This document shows positions 1-9,429 of a stretch of 64,000 nucleotides of DNA, in pieces (position 1 is the stretch's first letter; each line of letters begins with the position of its first letter). Origin of the DNA: Lelliottia nimipressuralis (lineage in GTDB: Bacteria; Pseudomonadota; Gammaproteobacteria; Enterobacterales; Enterobacteriaceae). The translations under genes were made by a program, and so were the position numbers. The stretch is from NCBI RefSeq assembly GCF_004115925.1, contig NZ_SDDX01000017.1:1-64000 (forward strand), given 5' to 3'. The notes under the pieces were generated by a model, which had not been told where the DNA came from, did no database searches, and saw nothing but the letters and a program-made list of their open reading frames with translations.

Positions 1-7
1 CAGGCAT
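1..7 (+). rRNA. rrf: 3' end of a 5S rRNA (partial)
   Basis: The window opens with CAGGCAT, which equals the last seven bases of enterobacterial 5S rRNA (its 3' strand ends in CTGCCAGGCAT). A strong terminator follows directly. In E. coli the mobBA genes lie just downstream of an rRNA operon (rrnA), so the context agrees. Only seven bases are visible, so this is an inference from position and sequence. Confidence 0.6.
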
Positions 8-17
8 CAAACAAGTG

Positions 18-46
18 AAAAGGCCATCCGCAAGGATGGCCTTTTT
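18..46 (+). terminator. Intrinsic terminator of the preceding rRNA operon
   Basis: An 8-bp perfect stem GGCCATCC/GGATGGCC (22-29 with 34-41) closes a GCAA tetraloop and is followed by TTTTT and further T-rich sequence. It lies 15 bases after the presumed 5S end and fits an rRNA operon terminator. The A-run before the stem can pair with the T-run, so it may also stop mobB transcription from the other side. Confidence 0.85.
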
Positions 47-96
47 GCGTTTTTGTTTTTATACAAAAATAGTCCCACACCGGCAAAACAACCCGT

Positions 97-603
97 TTAT
101 TGCCCTGCCATCCACTCCTGAATAAACGCAACAACACCAGCAACATCATTTAAATCCAGAATCGGCACCGGAAGTGAAAGCGGAATATCACTGGCGACAG
201 CAATCACATGCTGATCCACGGTCAATTCAGCGATTTCATGCCCTGCATCGCTTCTGAAAAGCAAAATCTTCGCTACCGATTCATGCTTAAATCCCTCAAC
301 CAGCACCAGATCCAGCGTCGAATGATCCATTCGGCTCACCAGATAATCCAAATCCAGCGCCTCTTCTCCCGGCGTCTCCGTCATCAATGCCCATCGTTGC
401 GCGCTGGCTACCATGGTTTGAGCCGCACCCGCCTTTCGCAGCTCGTAGCTGTCTTTACCGGGCTTATCAATATCCATATTGTGGTGAGTATGCTTAATCA
501 ATCCTGGACGAATACCCTGCGCGCACAGGGCCGGGATCAGCTTTTTCAGAAGTGATGTTTTCCCCGTCCCACTCCAGGCAGCAATCGCTAAAACAGGTTT
601 CAT
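97..603 (-). CDS. mobB: Molybdopterin-guanine dinucleotide biosynthesis adaptor MobB
   Basis: The 168-aa protein is close to the usual MobB length (about 170-175 aa). A P-loop with the pattern GTGKTS lies at residues 12-17, near the N-terminus, as expected for this GTP-binding partner of MobA. MobB is known to assist, but not to be essential for, attachment of GMP to molybdopterin in the cytoplasm. Its ATG overlaps the mobA stop as ATGA (600-603), so the two are translationally coupled in the order mobA-mobB. The product cofactor is the one needed by FdoG, encoded further along this window. Confidence 0.95.
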   Translation of the reverse strand: MKPVLAIAAWSGTGKTSLLKKLIPALCAQGIRPGLIKHTHHNMDIDKPGKDSYELRKAGAAQTMVASAQRWALMTETPGEEALDLDYLVSRMDHSTLDLVLVEGFKHESVAKILLFRSDAGHEIAELTVDQHVIAVASDIPLSLPVPILDLNDVAGVVAFIQEWMAGQ

Positions 604-1184
604 ACTTTCCCCTGCAGTGTTTGCAAATCTTCCGTGGTATTCACGTTAACAAAAGCCTCTTTCAGATCGCTAAAATCAACGGAATGACCGCCTGACTGGC
701 GCATAAATACCATAACGCGTCTCTCCCCTGAGGACAGGTAAGCGCGTAAATCTGGACAAAGTTTCCTGCTAATCAACGTAATCGCAGGGTGATCGCGCTC
801 TCCGTCATGTACCCAGACGACGGGAGCGTCTTTTCGGTGTTCTATCATGCGCTCAGCAAGCGTAGAGGGGATAAACGGCGTATCACATGGGCAGAAAAGA
901 AACCATTCATCATCTGCCTGCTGCATCACGCTCAGCATGCCAGCCAGAGGCCCAGGGTAGTTAGCTAACGCATCCTGATAGACGGAATATCCACTTTGCT
1001 GATAAATATCAATGTGACGATTAGCGTTAACGGCGATTGCTCCCACCTGGACTCTCAGCGCATCGGCGACGTGCAGCCATAATGGCTTTCCATTAAGCTC
1101 CTGTAAGCCCTTATCTTTTCCGCCCATCCGCGTCGCTCTTCCCCCTGCAAGCACGACGCCGAGCACTCCCCGGCACTGATTCAC
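600..1184 (-). CDS. mobA: Molybdenum cofactor guanylyltransferase MobA
   Basis: At 194 aa it has the same length as E. coli MobA. The nucleotidyltransferase signature LAGGxxxRMGGxDKG is at residues 12-26 and binds GTP/Mg. A CPCDTPF segment in the middle is also typical. The enzyme joins GMP to Mo-molybdopterin to give the bis-MGD precursor used by DMSO-reductase-family enzymes such as formate dehydrogenases. I place the start at a GTG (1184) preceded by AGAGG; no better ATG lies upstream. It is the first gene of a two-gene unit with mobB and divergent from yihD. Confidence 0.95.
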   Translation of the reverse strand: MNQCRGVLGVVLAGGRATRMGGKDKGLQELNGKPLWLHVADALRVQVGAIAVNANRHIDIYQQSGYSVYQDALANYPGPLAGMLSVMQQADDEWFLFCPCDTPFIPSTLAERMIEHRKDAPVVWVHDGERDHPAITLISRKLCPDLRAYLSSGERRVMVFMRQSGGHSVDFSDLKEAFVNVNTTEDLQTLQGKV

Positions 1185-1252
1185 GAATGTCGCCTCTTTT
1201 ATTGTGGGATTGACCCTGCTAACGTGTTCCTATCAATGAAAGGAGCACTACG

Positions 1253-1522
1253 ATGAAATGTAAACGTCTGAACGAAGTTATCGAACTTCTCCAGCCTGCC
1301 TGGCAAAAAGAGCCAGAGCTTAACCTGATGCAATTTTTACAGAAACTGGCGAAAGAGTCAGGTTATGACGGCGAACTGGCCGACCTTTCTGATGACATCC
1401 TGATCTACCATCTTAAAATGCGTGATTCTGATAAAGATGCCGCGATTCCAGGGATTAAGAAAGATTACGAGGAAGATTTCAAAACCGCGCTGCTGCGCGC
1501 CCGTGGCGTAATTAAAGAGTAA
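1253..1522 (+). CDS. yihD: YihD family protein, DUF1040
   Basis: A small acidic 89-aa protein without signal peptide or membrane segment, recognised as the conserved enteric YihD. No biochemical function is established for the family. The ATG is preceded by an excellent Shine-Dalgarno sequence (AAGGAG, 1240-1245). It sits between divergent mobAB and co-directional srkA, in the same place as in E. coli. The second half is rich in charged residues (KKDYEEDF). Confidence 0.92.
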   Translation: MKCKRLNEVIELLQPAWQKEPELNLMQFLQKLAKESGYDGELADLSDDILIYHLKMRDSDKDAAIPGIKKDYEEDFKTALLRARGVIKE

Positions 1523-1577
1523 AACCTTGTAAGCGGCGCCACCGAAATCGCTGTGAAATGATATCCTGAATCATTCG

Positions 1578-1583
1578 TATAAT
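1578..1583 (+). promoter_or_regulatory. Probable -10 box of the srkA-dsbA transcript
   Basis: A perfect TATAAT lies 15 bases before the srkA start codon, which would leave an untranslated leader of only about 8 nt. The -35 region is weak, so an activator would be expected. In E. coli this promoter is CpxR-dependent, but I could not find a clear GTAAA-N5-GTAAA pair here. Confidence 0.4.
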
Positions 1584-1597
1584 TTCCGGATGATCGG

Positions 1598-2584
1598 ATG
1601 AACGACAAGGCTTTTACTTTCCAGACATTAAACCCGGATACCATTATGGATGCTCTGTTTGAACAGGGCATTCGAGTGGATTCCGGACTAACCCCTTTAA
1701 ACAGCTATGAAAACCGCGTCTATCAATTCCAGGACGAGGATCGTCAGCGCTTTGTCGTCAAATTCTACCGTCCCCAACGCTGGTCGGCGGAGCAAATTCA
1801 GGAAGAGCACCAGTTCGCTCTCGATCTGGTGAATGACGACGTTCCGGTCGCCGCACCCATTCAGTTTAATCACCAGTCGCTGCTCACGCATCAGGGATAT
1901 TTCTTTGCTGTTTTCCCGAGCCTGGGTGGGCGCCAGTTTGAGTCTGATAATATCGATCAGATGGAGTGGGTCGCTCGTTACCTGGGACGCATGCATCAGA
2001 CAGGGCGCAAAAAAGCATTCAGCGCACGACCTGTTATTGGGCTTGAGGAATATTTAACGGAGCCGCGCCAGGTGTTTGAAACATCTACGCTGATTCCGAA
2101 AGCGTTGAAAGCGAATTTCCTGAAAGCCACCGATGCCCTTATTGCTGCCGTAACTGAGCGCTGGGATGATCAAACCGATATTCTGCGTTTACATGGCGAC
2201 TGCCACGCGGGGAATATTCTCTGGCGCGACGGCCCGCTATTTGTTGATCTCGATGATGCCCGCATGGGGCCAGCGATTCAGGATCTGTGGATGCTGCTGA
2301 ATGGTGATAAAGCCGAACAGCGGATGCAGCTTGAAACCATCATCGAAGCCTACGAAGAATTTAGTCCCTTCAATTCAGACGAAATTGCCCTGATTGAACC
2401 TTTACGCGCCATGCGTTTTGTATATTATCTCGCATGGTTAATCAGGCGTTGGGACGATCCCGCGTTTCCTAAAAACTTCCCGTGGCTTACCGGGGAAGAT
2501 TACTGGCGCAGCCAGACAACCACCTTTATTCAGCAAGTTAAGGTTCTGCAGGAACCGCCACTTCAATTAACGCCAATGTATTAA
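1598..2584 (+). CDS. srkA: Stress response Ser/Thr protein kinase SrkA (YihE/RdoA)
   Basis: The 328-aa length equals E. coli SrkA. The fold is the aminoglycoside/choline-kinase-like type: the catalytic loop HGDCHAGN begins at residue 199 (catalytic D201) and is followed by the Mg-binding segment FVDLDDA. The family is a cytoplasmic kinase that counteracts programmed death under stress and is part of the Cpx regulon. dsbA starts 26 bases after the stop codon and is co-transcribed in E. coli. The ATG at 1598 follows GGATG and a consensus -10, and gives the exact family length. Confidence 0.95.
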   Translation: MNDKAFTFQTLNPDTIMDALFEQGIRVDSGLTPLNSYENRVYQFQDEDRQRFVVKFYRPQRWSAEQIQEEHQFALDLVNDDVPVAAPIQFNHQSLLTHQGYFFAVFPSLGGRQFESDNIDQMEWVARYLGRMHQTGRKKAFSARPVIGLEEYLTEPRQVFETSTLIPKALKANFLKATDALIAAVTERWDDQTDILRLHGDCHAGNILWRDGPLFVDLDDARMGPAIQDLWMLLNGDKAEQRMQLETIIEAYEEFSPFNSDEIALIEPLRAMRFVYYLAWLIRRWDDPAFPKNFPWLTGEDYWRSQTTTFIQQVKVLQEPPLQLTPMY

Positions 2585-2610
2585 TCGGACACATCAGGAG
2601 AAAGTTGATC

Positions 2611-3234
2611 ATGAAAAAAATATGGCTGGCGCTGGCAGGTATGATTCTGGCATTTAGCGCATCTGCTGCTCAATTCAGCGATGGCAAGCAGTTCACTACC
2701 CTCGAAAAGCCGGTTGCCGGTGAGCCGCAGGTGCTTGAGTTCTTCTCATTCTATTGCCCGCACTGCTACCAGTTTGAAGAAGTTCTGCACGTTTCTGATA
2801 ACGTGAAGAAAAAGCTGCCTGAAGGCACCAAAATGACCAAGTATCATGTCGAATTCCTGGGTCCTTTGGGTAAAGATCTGACGCAAGCCTGGGCTGTTGC
2901 GCTGGCGCTGGGCGTGGAAGATCAAGTCACAGCACCTATGTTTGAAGCTGTACAGAAAACTCAAACTGTTCAGACCGTTGCTGATATCCGTAAAGTCTTT
3001 GTTGATGCGGGTGTGAAAGGCGAAGATTACGACGCAGCATGGAACAGCTTTGTCGTGAAATCTCTGGTCGCGCAGCAGGAAAAAGCGGCCGCAGACCTTC
3101 AGCTGCAGGGCGTTCCGGCAATGTTCGTCAATGGTAAATACCAGGTTAATCCGCAGGGTATGGATACCAGCAATATGGATATCTTCGTGCAGCAGTACGC
3201 TGACACCGTGAAATATCTGGTTGAGAAGAAATAA
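2611..3234 (+). CDS. dsbA: Thiol:disulfide interchange protein DsbA
   Basis: Periplasmic oxidase that introduces disulfides into secreted proteins and is re-oxidised by DsbB. The protein has a Sec signal peptide (about residues 1-19, ending ASA-A) and a thioredoxin fold. The active site CPHC is at C49-C52 and the cis-proline loop is GVPAMF. I choose the ATG at 2611, nine bases after AGGAGA; a TTG two codons earlier is too close to that ribosome binding site. The product is 207 aa, one residue shorter than in E. coli, through a deletion in the FLGPLGKDL segment. It ends in a bidirectional terminator shared with yihG. Confidence 0.97.
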   Translation: MKKIWLALAGMILAFSASAAQFSDGKQFTTLEKPVAGEPQVLEFFSFYCPHCYQFEEVLHVSDNVKKKLPEGTKMTKYHVEFLGPLGKDLTQAWAVALALGVEDQVTAPMFEAVQKTQTVQTVADIRKVFVDAGVKGEDYDAAWNSFVVKSLVAQQEKAAADLQLQGVPAMFVNGKYQVNPQGMDTSNMDIFVQQYADTVKYLVEKK

Positions 3235-3239
3235 AAGTG

Positions 3240-3267
3240 AAAACGCCGGTCAGAGACCGGCGTTTTT
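3240..3267. terminator. Bidirectional terminator between dsbA and yihG
   Basis: A 12-bp perfect inverted repeat AAAACGCCGGTC/GACCGGCGTTTT with an AGA loop is followed by a T-run on the + strand and, in reverse, by T's on the - strand. It serves dsbA and the convergent yihG. The yihG stop codon (3250-3252) lies inside the hairpin. Confidence 0.93.
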
Positions 3268-4158
3268 GTTTGCATACTTAAGATCGTTTATCAGCACATC
3301 TTTATCATTCCACAGCGTGTTCAGCCAAAGCTGGAAACGACGTTTGAAATTCTTATCATTGATGTAATCGCCGTGCAGCTCTTCATTCACCGGCACCAGG
3401 TTTATCCTCACCACAATACGCGTCAGTTTACCGCTTAACATATCGTAAAAAGGTGTCTCGTCATTTTCTGGATAGCACAGCGTCACATTCAGCAATTTAT
3501 CGAACTGCGATCCCAGTACATTAAGGGCCATCGCAATTCCCGCCGCTTTTGGCGGCAGTAGATTCTTATAAGGGGAGCGAGTTTGCTGACGTTTCAGTTC
3601 CGTAAAACGTGAGCCTTCAACGAAGTTAACGATTGTCGTTGGGTGAGCCCGAAATTTCTCACAGGAGCGACGTGTCGTTTCAACATCACGCCCACGGCGT
3701 TCGGGATGACGAATAAGATAGCTGCGTGAATAACGTTTCATAAACGGCATATCCAGCGCCCAGCAGGCCAGCCCGATAAACGGCACCCAAGCCAGTTGCT
3801 GCTTGAGAAAGTATTTGTTCATCGGAATATGTTTGCGAAACAGCACGCATAACACCACGATATCTGCCCAACTGTGGTGATTACAGAGCAGTAAATACCA
3901 GTTTTTCTTGTTCAGGCCTTCCAGCCCTTCGATATCCCATTGCAGATGCGGGTTCAGGCGTAGCAGCCATGCCAGCCCTTCACACCAGCAGTACATCATA
4001 AAATTGCAGAAGGCTGATACCGCACGCCAGACAGCAGGGACAGGCAGTAATAGTTTAATGATTCCGGCGACGATGATCGGCACTGAACAGGCGATGGTAA
4101 CCAGGATCGTTAAAAAGATGCTTAACAGTAATGTTACTGCAGCGAGTAATCTCGACAT
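3250..4158 (-). CDS. yihG: Inner-membrane lysophospholipid acyltransferase-like protein YihG
   Basis: A PlsC-type acyltransferase: the HX4D motif occurs as NHHSWAD, with a second conserved block FVEGSRFT. The N-terminus is strongly hydrophobic, with one or two membrane segments. In E. coli YihG is a 1-acylglycerol-3-phosphate acyltransferase affecting phospholipid composition. With the ATG at 4158 the product is 302 aa, slightly shorter than the 310 aa of E. coli. Homology continues about nine codons upstream (ANYLKKLI), but the position equal to the E. coli start codon is ACA here, so the true start may be non-canonical. Convergent with dsbA. Confidence 0.9.
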   Translation of the reverse strand: MSRLLAAVTLLLSIFLTILVTIACSVPIIVAGIIKLLLPVPAVWRAVSAFCNFMMYCWCEGLAWLLRLNPHLQWDIEGLEGLNKKNWYLLLCNHHSWADIVVLCVLFRKHIPMNKYFLKQQLAWVPFIGLACWALDMPFMKRYSRSYLIRHPERRGRDVETTRRSCEKFRAHPTTIVNFVEGSRFTELKRQQTRSPYKNLLPPKAAGIAMALNVLGSQFDKLLNVTLCYPENDETPFYDMLSGKLTRIVVRINLVPVNEELHGDYINDKNFKRRFQLWLNTLWNDKDVLINDLKYANKNAGL

Positions 4159-4465
4159 GATGAGCTTTTTCAGGTAGTTAGCTGTAATCTGGCAGCCAAA
4201 CCGGTGCCGCAGGGCGCTGATTTTACCAGAAAACAAATAAAAGCAGGGGCTTTCACTCCACGATACCGCAGGATCTGCACCTTAACAGATTATTTGTCTG
4301 TCATACCTTATTAGGCTCTTCTTATATCCACATAGAGCAAATAGTCATCAAATGGAAATATACCGATCGGATCTATTTATAACTAACTGATAATATTCTA
4401 TAAAAAAATCATACGCGATCTGGAAATGACAATATTCTTCATATGAATTAAAAGTATGCACAAAC

Positions 4466-4474
4466 TTATCCACA
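4466..4474 (+). promoter_or_regulatory. Consensus DnaA box upstream of polA
   Basis: TTATCCACA is a perfect match to the high-affinity DnaA box. It lies 123 bases before the polA start codon in AT-rich DNA, next to a 10-bp inverted repeat. A second, imperfect version (TTATATCCACA) occurs near 4322. DnaA control of polA is inference. Confidence 0.5.
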
Positions 4475-4478
4475 GTTT

Positions 4479-4511
4479 GATTTTGCGAGCGATCCCGACG
4501 ATCGCAAAATC
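4479..4511. repeat. 10-bp perfect inverted repeat in the polA upstream region
   Basis: GATTTTGCGA (4479-4488) and TCGCAAAATC (4502-4511) are exact inverse copies separated by 13 bases. The spacer starts GCGATC, which can pair with the following GATCGC as an alternative. It begins five bases after the DnaA box. As RNA on the + strand it would form a hairpin followed by TTTT, so it could be an operator or a leader structure. Confidence 0.6.
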
Positions 4512-4596
4512 TTTTCCTGTATTCGGTGCTAAAAACTGATGTTTTCATCCTTCTGTGGCATCCTTTAGCCATAAATTGATTAAAGGCACGGACATT

Positions 4597-7389
4597 ATGG
4601 TTCAGATTCCAGAAAACCCTCTTATTCTCGTCGACGGCTCTTCATACCTGTATCGGGCGTATCATGCGTTTCCTCCTCTGACCAATAGCGCAGGGGAGCC
4701 AACCGGCGCGATGTATGGCGTGCTGAATATGCTGCGCAGTCTGATCCTGCAATACCAGCCGTCACATGCGGCGGTGGTATTCGATGCGAAGGGTAAAACC
4801 TTCCGCGACGAGCTTTTTGAGGATTACAAATCCCATCGCCCGCCGATGCCGGATGATCTGCGCGCGCAAATCGAGCCGTTGCACACGATGGTAAAAGCGA
4901 TGGGCCTGCCGCTGCTGGCAGTTTCTGGGGTAGAAGCGGACGACGTCATCGGTACGCTGGCTCGTGAAGCAGAGAAAATGGGCCGTTCGGTGCTGATCAG
5001 TACGGGTGATAAAGACATGGCGCAGCTGGTTACGCCTGGGATCACCCTCATCAATACCATGACCAATACCATTCTTGGGCCGGAAGAAGTCGTCACCAAA
5101 TATGGCGTGCCGCCAGAGCTCATCATTGATTTTCTCGCCTTAATGGGCGACTCCTCGGATAACATTCCAGGTGTGCCTGGTGTAGGCGAAAAAACCGCGC
5201 AGGCCCTGCTCCAAGGCCTGGGTGGGCTGGATACGCTGTATGCCGAATCAGACAAAATCGCCGGCCTGACGTTCCGTGGTGCAAAAACCATGGCGGCGAA
5301 GCTGGAGCAGAACAAAGAGGTGGCCTACCTCTCCTATAAGCTGGCCACCATTAAAACCGACGTCGAGCTAGAGCTTACCTGTGAGCAGCTCGAGGTTCAG
5401 CAGCCGGTGGCGGAAGAGCTTCTCGGCCTGTTTAAGCATTATGAGTTCAAACGCTGGATAACAGACCTCGAAGCCGGTAAATGGATGCAGGCGAAGGGCG
5501 CAAAACCTGCCGCGAAGCCAAAAGAGACAATCGTTGTTGATGCCGATGAGGACGTTGAAGAGGCCGCCAGTACGCTCTCCTTCGAAAACTACGAAACGGT
5601 GCTGGAAGAAGCGCAGCTTATCGCCTGGATCGAGAAACTGAAAAAAGCGCCGGTCTTCGCCTTTGACACCGAAACCGACAGTCTGGATAACATCTCCGCC
5701 AATATGGTTGGCCTTTCCTTTGCCACCGAGCCAGGCATCGCCGCCTATGTCCCGGTCGCGCATGATTATCTGGATGCTCCGGATCAAATCTCCCGAGACC
5801 GCGTACTTGAGCTACTCAAACCGCTGCTGGAAGATGACAAAGCGCTTAAGGTCGGGCAAAACCTGAAGTATGACCGCGGTATTTTGCAGAACTACGGCAT
5901 CGAGTTGCGCGGTATTGCCTTCGACACCATGCTGGAGTCTTACATCCTGAACAGCGTGGCGGGCCGCCACGATATGGATTCACTGTCCGATCGCTGGCTC
6001 AAGCATAAAACCGTCACCTTTGAAGAGATTGCCGGAAAGGGCAAAAACCAGCTGACCTTCAACCTGATCGCCCTGGAAGAGGCGGGCCGCTATGCGGCGG
6101 AAGATGCGGACGTAACTCTGCAACTGCACCTGAAGATGTACCCGAAACTGCAAAAGCAGGAAGGGCCGCTGAATATTTTCGAAAATGTCGAAATGCCGCT
6201 GGTGCCGGTGTTGTCTCGTATTGAGCGTAATGGCGTCAAAATTGATCCTGCGGTACTGCACAAACATTCGGAAGAGATCAGCCTGCGTCTGAATGAACTT
6301 GAACTGAAAGCGCATGACATTGCCGGCGAGCCTTTTAACCTCGCGTCCACCAAACAGCTGCAAACTATTCTTTTTGAAAAACAGGGCATTAAACCGCTGA
6401 AGAAAACACCTGGCGGCGCGCCGTCCACCTCGGAAGAGGTGCTGGAAGAGCTGGCGCTGGATTACCCGCTGCCGAAAGTGATTCTGGAATATCGTGGCCT
6501 CGCGAAGCTAAAATCGACTTACACCGATAAGCTCCCGCTGATGATCAATCCAAAAACCGGCCGCGTTCATACCTCTTACCACCAGGCGGTTGCGGCGACC
6601 GGGCGTTTATCATCGACCGATCCTAACCTGCAAAACATTCCAGTTCGTAACGAAGAAGGGCGACGCATTCGTCAGGCATTTATTGCCCCGGAAGATTATC
6701 TGATCGTCTCTGCCGACTACTCGCAAATCGAACTGCGCATCATGGCGCACCTGTCGCGTGATAAAGGTTTGCTGACGGCGTTTGCGGAAGGCAAAGATAT
6801 CCACCGCGCCACGGCGGCAGAAGTGTTCGGTCTGCCACTGGACAGCGTGACCGGGGAGCAGCGCCGCAGCGCGAAGGCGATCAACTTCGGCCTGATCTAC
6901 GGCATGAGCGCTTTTGGCCTCTCCCGCCAGCTCAATATTCCACGCAAAGAGTCGCAGAAGTACATGGATCTCTACTTTGAGCGCTATCCGGGCGTGCTGG
7001 AATACATGGAGCGAACTCGCGCTCAGGCGAAGGAAAAAGGCTATGTGGAAACTCTCGATGGCCGTCGTCTCTATCTGCCGGATATCACCTCCAGCAACGC
7101 TGCGCGCCGCGCCGGTGCTGAACGTGCGGCAATCAACGCACCAATGCAGGGGACTGCAGCTGACATCATCAAACGCGCGATGATTGCGGTTGATGCCTGG
7201 CTGGAAAAGGACAAACCACGCGTGAAAATGATCATGCAGGTACACGATGAACTGGTGTTCGAAGTGCACAAGGATGATCTGGAAGCGGTCTCGAAAAAGA
7301 TCCACGAACTGATGGAAAGCAGCATGAAATTAGATGTGCCACTGCTGGTGGAAGTTGGGAGCGGAGACAACTGGGATCAGGCTCACTAA
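4597..7389 (+). CDS. polA: DNA polymerase I
   Basis: The 930-aa protein has the full three-domain layout. Residues 1 to about 290 form the 5'-3' flap exonuclease ([13 protein letters not shown] at the start, [18 protein letters not shown] helix-hairpin-helix). Next is the 3'-5' proofreading domain with DTET at D357/E359. From about residue 520 comes the polymerase domain with motif A DYSQIELR, the O-helix [14 protein letters not shown] and motif C HDE near the C-terminus. It removes RNA primers and fills gaps in replication and repair. The ATG at 4597 matches the E. coli start (MVQIP); an in-frame upstream extension to 4555 has no support. The exonuclease-polymerase linker is acidic and divergent from E. 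coli. Confidence 0.98.
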   Translation: MVQIPENPLILVDGSSYLYRAYHAFPPLTNSAGEPTGAMYGVLNMLRSLILQYQPSHAAVVFDAKGKTFRDELFEDYKSHRPPMPDDLRAQIEPLHTMVKAMGLPLLAVSGVEADDVIGTLAREAEKMGRSVLISTGDKDMAQLVTPGITLINTMTNTILGPEEVVTKYGVPPELIIDFLALMGDSSDNIPGVPGVGEKTAQALLQGLGGLDTLYAESDKIAGLTFRGAKTMAAKLEQNKEVAYLSYKLATIKTDVELELTCEQLEVQQPVAEELLGLFKHYEFKRWITDLEAGKWMQAKGAKPAAKPKETIVVDADEDVEEAASTLSFENYETVLEEAQLIAWIEKLKKAPVFAFDTETDSLDNISANMVGLSFATEPGIAAYVPVAHDYLDAPDQISRDRVLELLKPLLEDDKALKVGQNLKYDRGILQNYGIELRGIAFDTMLESYILNSVAGRHDMDSLSDRWLKHKTVTFEEIAGKGKNQLTFNLIALEEAGRYAAEDADVTLQLHLKMYPKLQKQEGPLNIFENVEMPLVPVLSRIERNGVKIDPAVLHKHSEEISLRLNELELKAHDIAGEPFNLASTKQLQTILFEKQGIKPLKKTPGGAPSTSEEVLEELALDYPLPKVILEYRGLAKLKSTYTDKLPLMINPKTGRVHTSYHQAVAATGRLSSTDPNLQNIPVRNEEGRRIRQAFIAPEDYLIVSADYSQIELRIMAHLSRDKGLLTAFAEGKDIHRATAAEVFGLPLDSVTGEQRRSAKAINFGLIYGMSAFGLSRQLNIPRKESQKYMDLYFERYPGVLEYMERTRAQAKEKGYVETLDGRRLYLPDITSSNAARRAGAERAAINAPMQGTAADIIKRAMIAVDAWLEKDKPRVKMIMQVHDELVFEVHKDDLEAVSKKIHELMESSMKLDVPLLVEVGSGDNWDQAH

Positions 7390-7405
7390 AGGTCCGATGA
7401 CTAAG

Positions 7406-7446
7406 ACGCTGTTTATGTAAGTAAGCAACATAACAGCGTGCTTTTT
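7406..7446 (+). terminator. Terminator after polA
   Basis: ACGCTGTTTATGT (7406-7418) pairs with ACATAACAGCGT (7428-7439) with one bulged base, followed by GCTTTTTG. It lies 17 bases after the polA stop and before the Spot 42 promoter. Confidence 0.75.
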
Positions 7447-7502
7447 GTGACGATCATTAGATTTACCTATGTAAAGAGTGAAAAAAAACTACAAAAAGTG
7501 CT

Positions 7503-7530
7503 TTGTCCAGCGATAAAAAAAGAGTAGAGT
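7503..7530 (+). promoter_or_regulatory. Promoter of Spot 42 RNA
   Basis: TTGTCC (7503-7508) and TAGAGT (7525-7530) are spaced by 16 bases, and the RNA start at 7538 follows at the right distance. In E. coli CRP-cAMP represses this promoter; an A-rich sequence lies just upstream, but I cannot point to a good CRP palindrome. Confidence 0.7.
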
Positions 7531-7537
7531 TAACGAC

Positions 7538-7646
7538 GTAGGGTACAGAGGTAAGATGTTCTATCTTTCAGACCTTTTACTTCACGTAATCGGATTTGGC
7601 TGAATATTTTAGCCGCCCCAGTCAGTAATGACTGGGGCGTTTTTTA
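7538..7646 (+). ncRNA. spf: Spot 42 small regulatory RNA
   Basis: The 109-base sequence is recognisable as Spot 42 and has exactly its known length. It starts GTAGGGTACAGAGG and ends in the hairpin GCCCCAGTCAGTAATGACTGGGGC followed by TTTTT, split here by its loop; this hairpin is the Rho-independent terminator and Hfq-binding tail. Spot 42 is an Hfq-dependent regulator of carbon-catabolism mRNAs (galK and others) in the CRP feed-forward loop. Its position between polA and engB is conserved. Confidence 0.97.
7556..7603 (+). CDS. spfP: 15-aa small protein SpfP encoded inside Spot 42
   Basis: A short frame inside Spot 42 reads MFYLSDLLLHVIGFG and ends at TGA 7601-7603. AGAGG lies four bases before the ATG. 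E. coli Spot 42 is reported to be a dual-function RNA encoding a 15-aa protein that acts on CRP-dependent transcription, and this frame has the same length and place. The reading frame is seen directly; translation in this organism is inferred. Confidence 0.6.
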   Translation: MFYLSDLLLHVIGFG

Positions 7647-7671
7647 TTGCGGAAAAGAAAATATTTGGACC

Positions 7672-7695
7672 AAAAAAACGCGGACATCGCCGCGC
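7672..7695 (-). terminator. Terminator of engB
   Basis: Read on the - strand, CGCGG and CCGCG (7679-7683 with 7690-7694) form a short GC-rich stem with a six-base loop, followed by seven T's (A's at 7672-7678). It lies seven bases after the engB stop codon. Confidence 0.75.
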
Positions 7696-7701
7696 TTTTT
7701 A

Positions 7702-8328
7702 TCACTCTTCCGCTTCTGTCGCGGGTTCCAGATCGTTAAACCAGCTATCAAGCTTATGACGTAAAACGTCCACACCCTGCTTTTTCAGCGATGAAAACGT
7801 CTCAATTTGCACGTCACCGCCAAATTCTACCGCGGCTTCACGCACCAGTTTTAACTGTGCTTTACGCGCACCGCTCGCCAGTTTATCGGCTTTGGTCAGC
7901 AGCACCAGAACAGGGATTTCGCTGGCGACGCCCCAGTGGATCATCTGCTGATCGAGATCTTTAAGCGGATGGCGGATATCCATCAGCACAACCAGCCCTT
8001 TCAGGCACTGGCGTTTTTCCAGGTATTCACCCAGCGCGCGCTGCCATTTGATTTTGATCTCTTCTGGCACTTCTGCGTAGCCGTAACCGGGTAAATCCAC
8101 CAGGCGCTTACCATCAGCGACTTCAAACAGGTTAATCAGCTGAGTACGACCTGGGGTTTTAGAGGTACGCGCCAGGCTTTTCTGGTTCGTCAGTGTATTC
8201 AGGGCGCTGGATTTGCCCGCGTTGGAGCGGCCAGCAAATGCCACTTCGATACCTGTATCAGGCGGTAAGTGGCGAATATCAGGCGCACTGGTGACAAAAT
8301 GCGTCTGTTGGTAGTTCCAGGTAGTCAC
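7702..8328 (-). CDS. engB: Ribosome biogenesis GTP-binding protein EngB (YihA/YsxC)
   Basis: TRAFAC-class GTPase needed for 50S ribosome assembly. G1 is GRSNAGKSS at residues 33-41, G3 is DLPGYGY and G4 is TKAD. The frame is open to 8439, but I choose the GTG at 8328. It is preceded by GGAG at eight bases, aligns with the E. coli start (WNYQQTHFV following), and gives 208 aa against 210 in E. coli. The longer 245-aa reading would add a non-conserved extension that crosses its own likely promoter. CsrC and yihI are divergent from it. Confidence 0.95.
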   Translation of the reverse strand: MTTWNYQQTHFVTSAPDIRHLPPDTGIEVAFAGRSNAGKSSALNTLTNQKSLARTSKTPGRTQLINLFEVADGKRLVDLPGYGYAEVPEEIKIKWQRALGEYLEKRQCLKGLVVLMDIRHPLKDLDQQMIHWGVASEIPVLVLLTKADKLASGARKAQLKLVREAAVEFGGDVQIETFSSLKKQGVDVLRHKLDSWFNDLEPATEAEE

Positions 8329-8562
8329 GTGGTCGTCTCCAAAAATCTTAATCTGAAGGGGAGTATACCTGAATGCAGGCAAAAGGCTTTTCACTTCGCT
8401 TCCGGGATGTAGATTAAACCCATTGGGTTTGTGAGACATTGCCCATAATCTCTATGGGACATTTAAGAGAATCCTCATGCGGTAAAAATAACATATCATT
8501 TAAAATCATAATGTTGAGGATTTAGAATTATCTGAAAATACCATTTTGGCCAGTTTGATGGC

Positions 8563-8590
8563 TTGTCAGAAGTACTGAAAAAGGTAAAGT
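8563..8590 (+). promoter_or_regulatory. Promoter of CsrC
   Basis: TTGTCA (8563-8568, five of six to consensus) and TAAAGT (8585-8590, four of six) are 16 bases apart, placing the start near 8596. That agrees with the first bases that resemble E. coli CsrC. In E. coli the BarA/UvrY system activates csrC. Confidence 0.6.
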
Positions 8591-8595
8591 AGCAC

Positions 8596-8841
8596 CCAAG
8601 GCGAGGATGCCAACAGGATAACGACTTAGGGATAAGGGTCAGGAGCGCCAGGAGGCGAAGACTCAGGAAGACGACCAGGATGGTTAGCGCCAGGAGGCGT
8701 TCAAAAAAGGAAATGGACCCTATTAAGGATGATATTCGCTAAGGGATAAACAGGGTGAGTTGTTAGCAAACAGGGATTGAATAACCCGTTAAGGGTTGAG
8801 AGTCAGGAAAAAAGGCGACAGATTGCTCTGTCGCCTTTTTT
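8596..8841 (+). ncRNA. csrC: CsrC, CsrA-sequestering small RNA
   Basis: A non-coding region of about 246 bases, almost the length of E. coli CsrC, in the same place between engB and yihI. It carries about a dozen GGA motifs, many as AGGA in hairpin loops (for example CAGGAGCGCCAGGAGGCG near 8640-8658 and GCCAGGAGGCG near 8690), the hallmark of CsrA titration. It ends with the stem AAAGGCGACAGA/TCTGTCGCCTTT and a T-run (8811-8841), nearly identical to E. coli. The 5' end is inferred from the promoter; the middle part is diverged. Confidence 0.92.
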
Positions 8842-8910
8842 CTTTGCTTGCTTTCTGCTAGATTTCGCCGCAATTCTATACTGAAGAAAATGGCTTAAAG
8901 ACAAGGCATC

Positions 8911-9426
8911 ATGAAAAAACCGACATCCACAGCGGGCGCTAAACGCCCGGCAAAAGCGCACCGCAAAACCCGTGAAGAACTGAATCAGGAAGCTCGCGAT
9001 CGCAAACGTGCGAAAAAGCATAGTGGTCATGCTTCGGGTAGCCGTGCGAACGGCAGCAGTGCTTCAGGTTCCGCTGCGCAACAGTCCAAACAGAAAGATC
9101 CGCGTATCGGGAGCAAAACGCCAATTCCCCTGGGCGTGACGGACGCCCCGGTTATCAAGCAGCAAAAACCTAAAAAGAGCGAGAAACCTATGCTTTCACC
9201 GCAGGCTGAGCTGGATATGCTGGAGAACGATGAGCGCCTGGACGCGCTGCTGGAACGTCTTGAGGGCGGTGAAGCCCTGAACGCTGAAGAGCAGAAATGG
9301 GTCGATGCCAAACTGGATCGTATCGATGAACTGATGCAGCAGCTCGGTCTCTCTTACGACGATGAAGAAGACGAAGAAGAAGAAAAGCAGGACGACATGA
9401 TGCGTCTGCTGAAAGGTGGAAACTAA
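8911..9426 (+). CDS. yihI: GTPase-activating protein YihI for Der (EngA)
   Basis: The 171-aa protein (E. coli 169 aa) has two parts. The N-terminal half is highly basic and Ser/Ala/Gly-rich, likely disordered ([19 protein letters not shown]). The acidic C-terminal half has [21 protein letters not shown] and ends in a run of Asp/Glu ([13 protein letters not shown]). YihI stimulates the GTPase activity of the ribosome assembly factor Der, so it shares a pathway with neighbouring engB. CsrC ends about 70 bases upstream, so the gene may have its own promoter near 8870-8890. Confidence 0.95.
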   Translation: MKKPTSTAGAKRPAKAHRKTREELNQEARDRKRAKKHSGHASGSRANGSSASGSAAQQSKQKDPRIGSKTPIPLGVTDAPVIKQQKPKKSEKPMLSPQAELDMLENDERLDALLERLEGGEALNAEEQKWVDAKLDRIDELMQQLGLSYDDEEDEEEEKQDDMMRLLKGGN

Positions 9427-9429
9427 CAT

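Larger units (their letters stand above)
4159..4596. other. AT-rich intergenic region yihG-polA
   Basis: 438 bases between divergent yihG and polA, clearly richer in A+T than the genes on both sides. It must contain the promoters of both genes. I see a consensus DnaA box and a 10-bp inverted repeat (listed separately), several A/T runs around 4370-4460, and no convincing small ORF. Confidence 0.7.

Noticed and set aside
8329-8439. N-terminal extension of engB to an ATG at 8439
   Set aside because: The extra 37 residues are not part of the family, and a GTG with a good ribosome binding site at 8328 gives the family length.
8440-8595. Riboswitch-like structure upstream of CsrC
   Set aside because: The segment is simple AT-rich promoter DNA between the divergent engB and csrC, with no conserved aptamer pattern that I can recognise.
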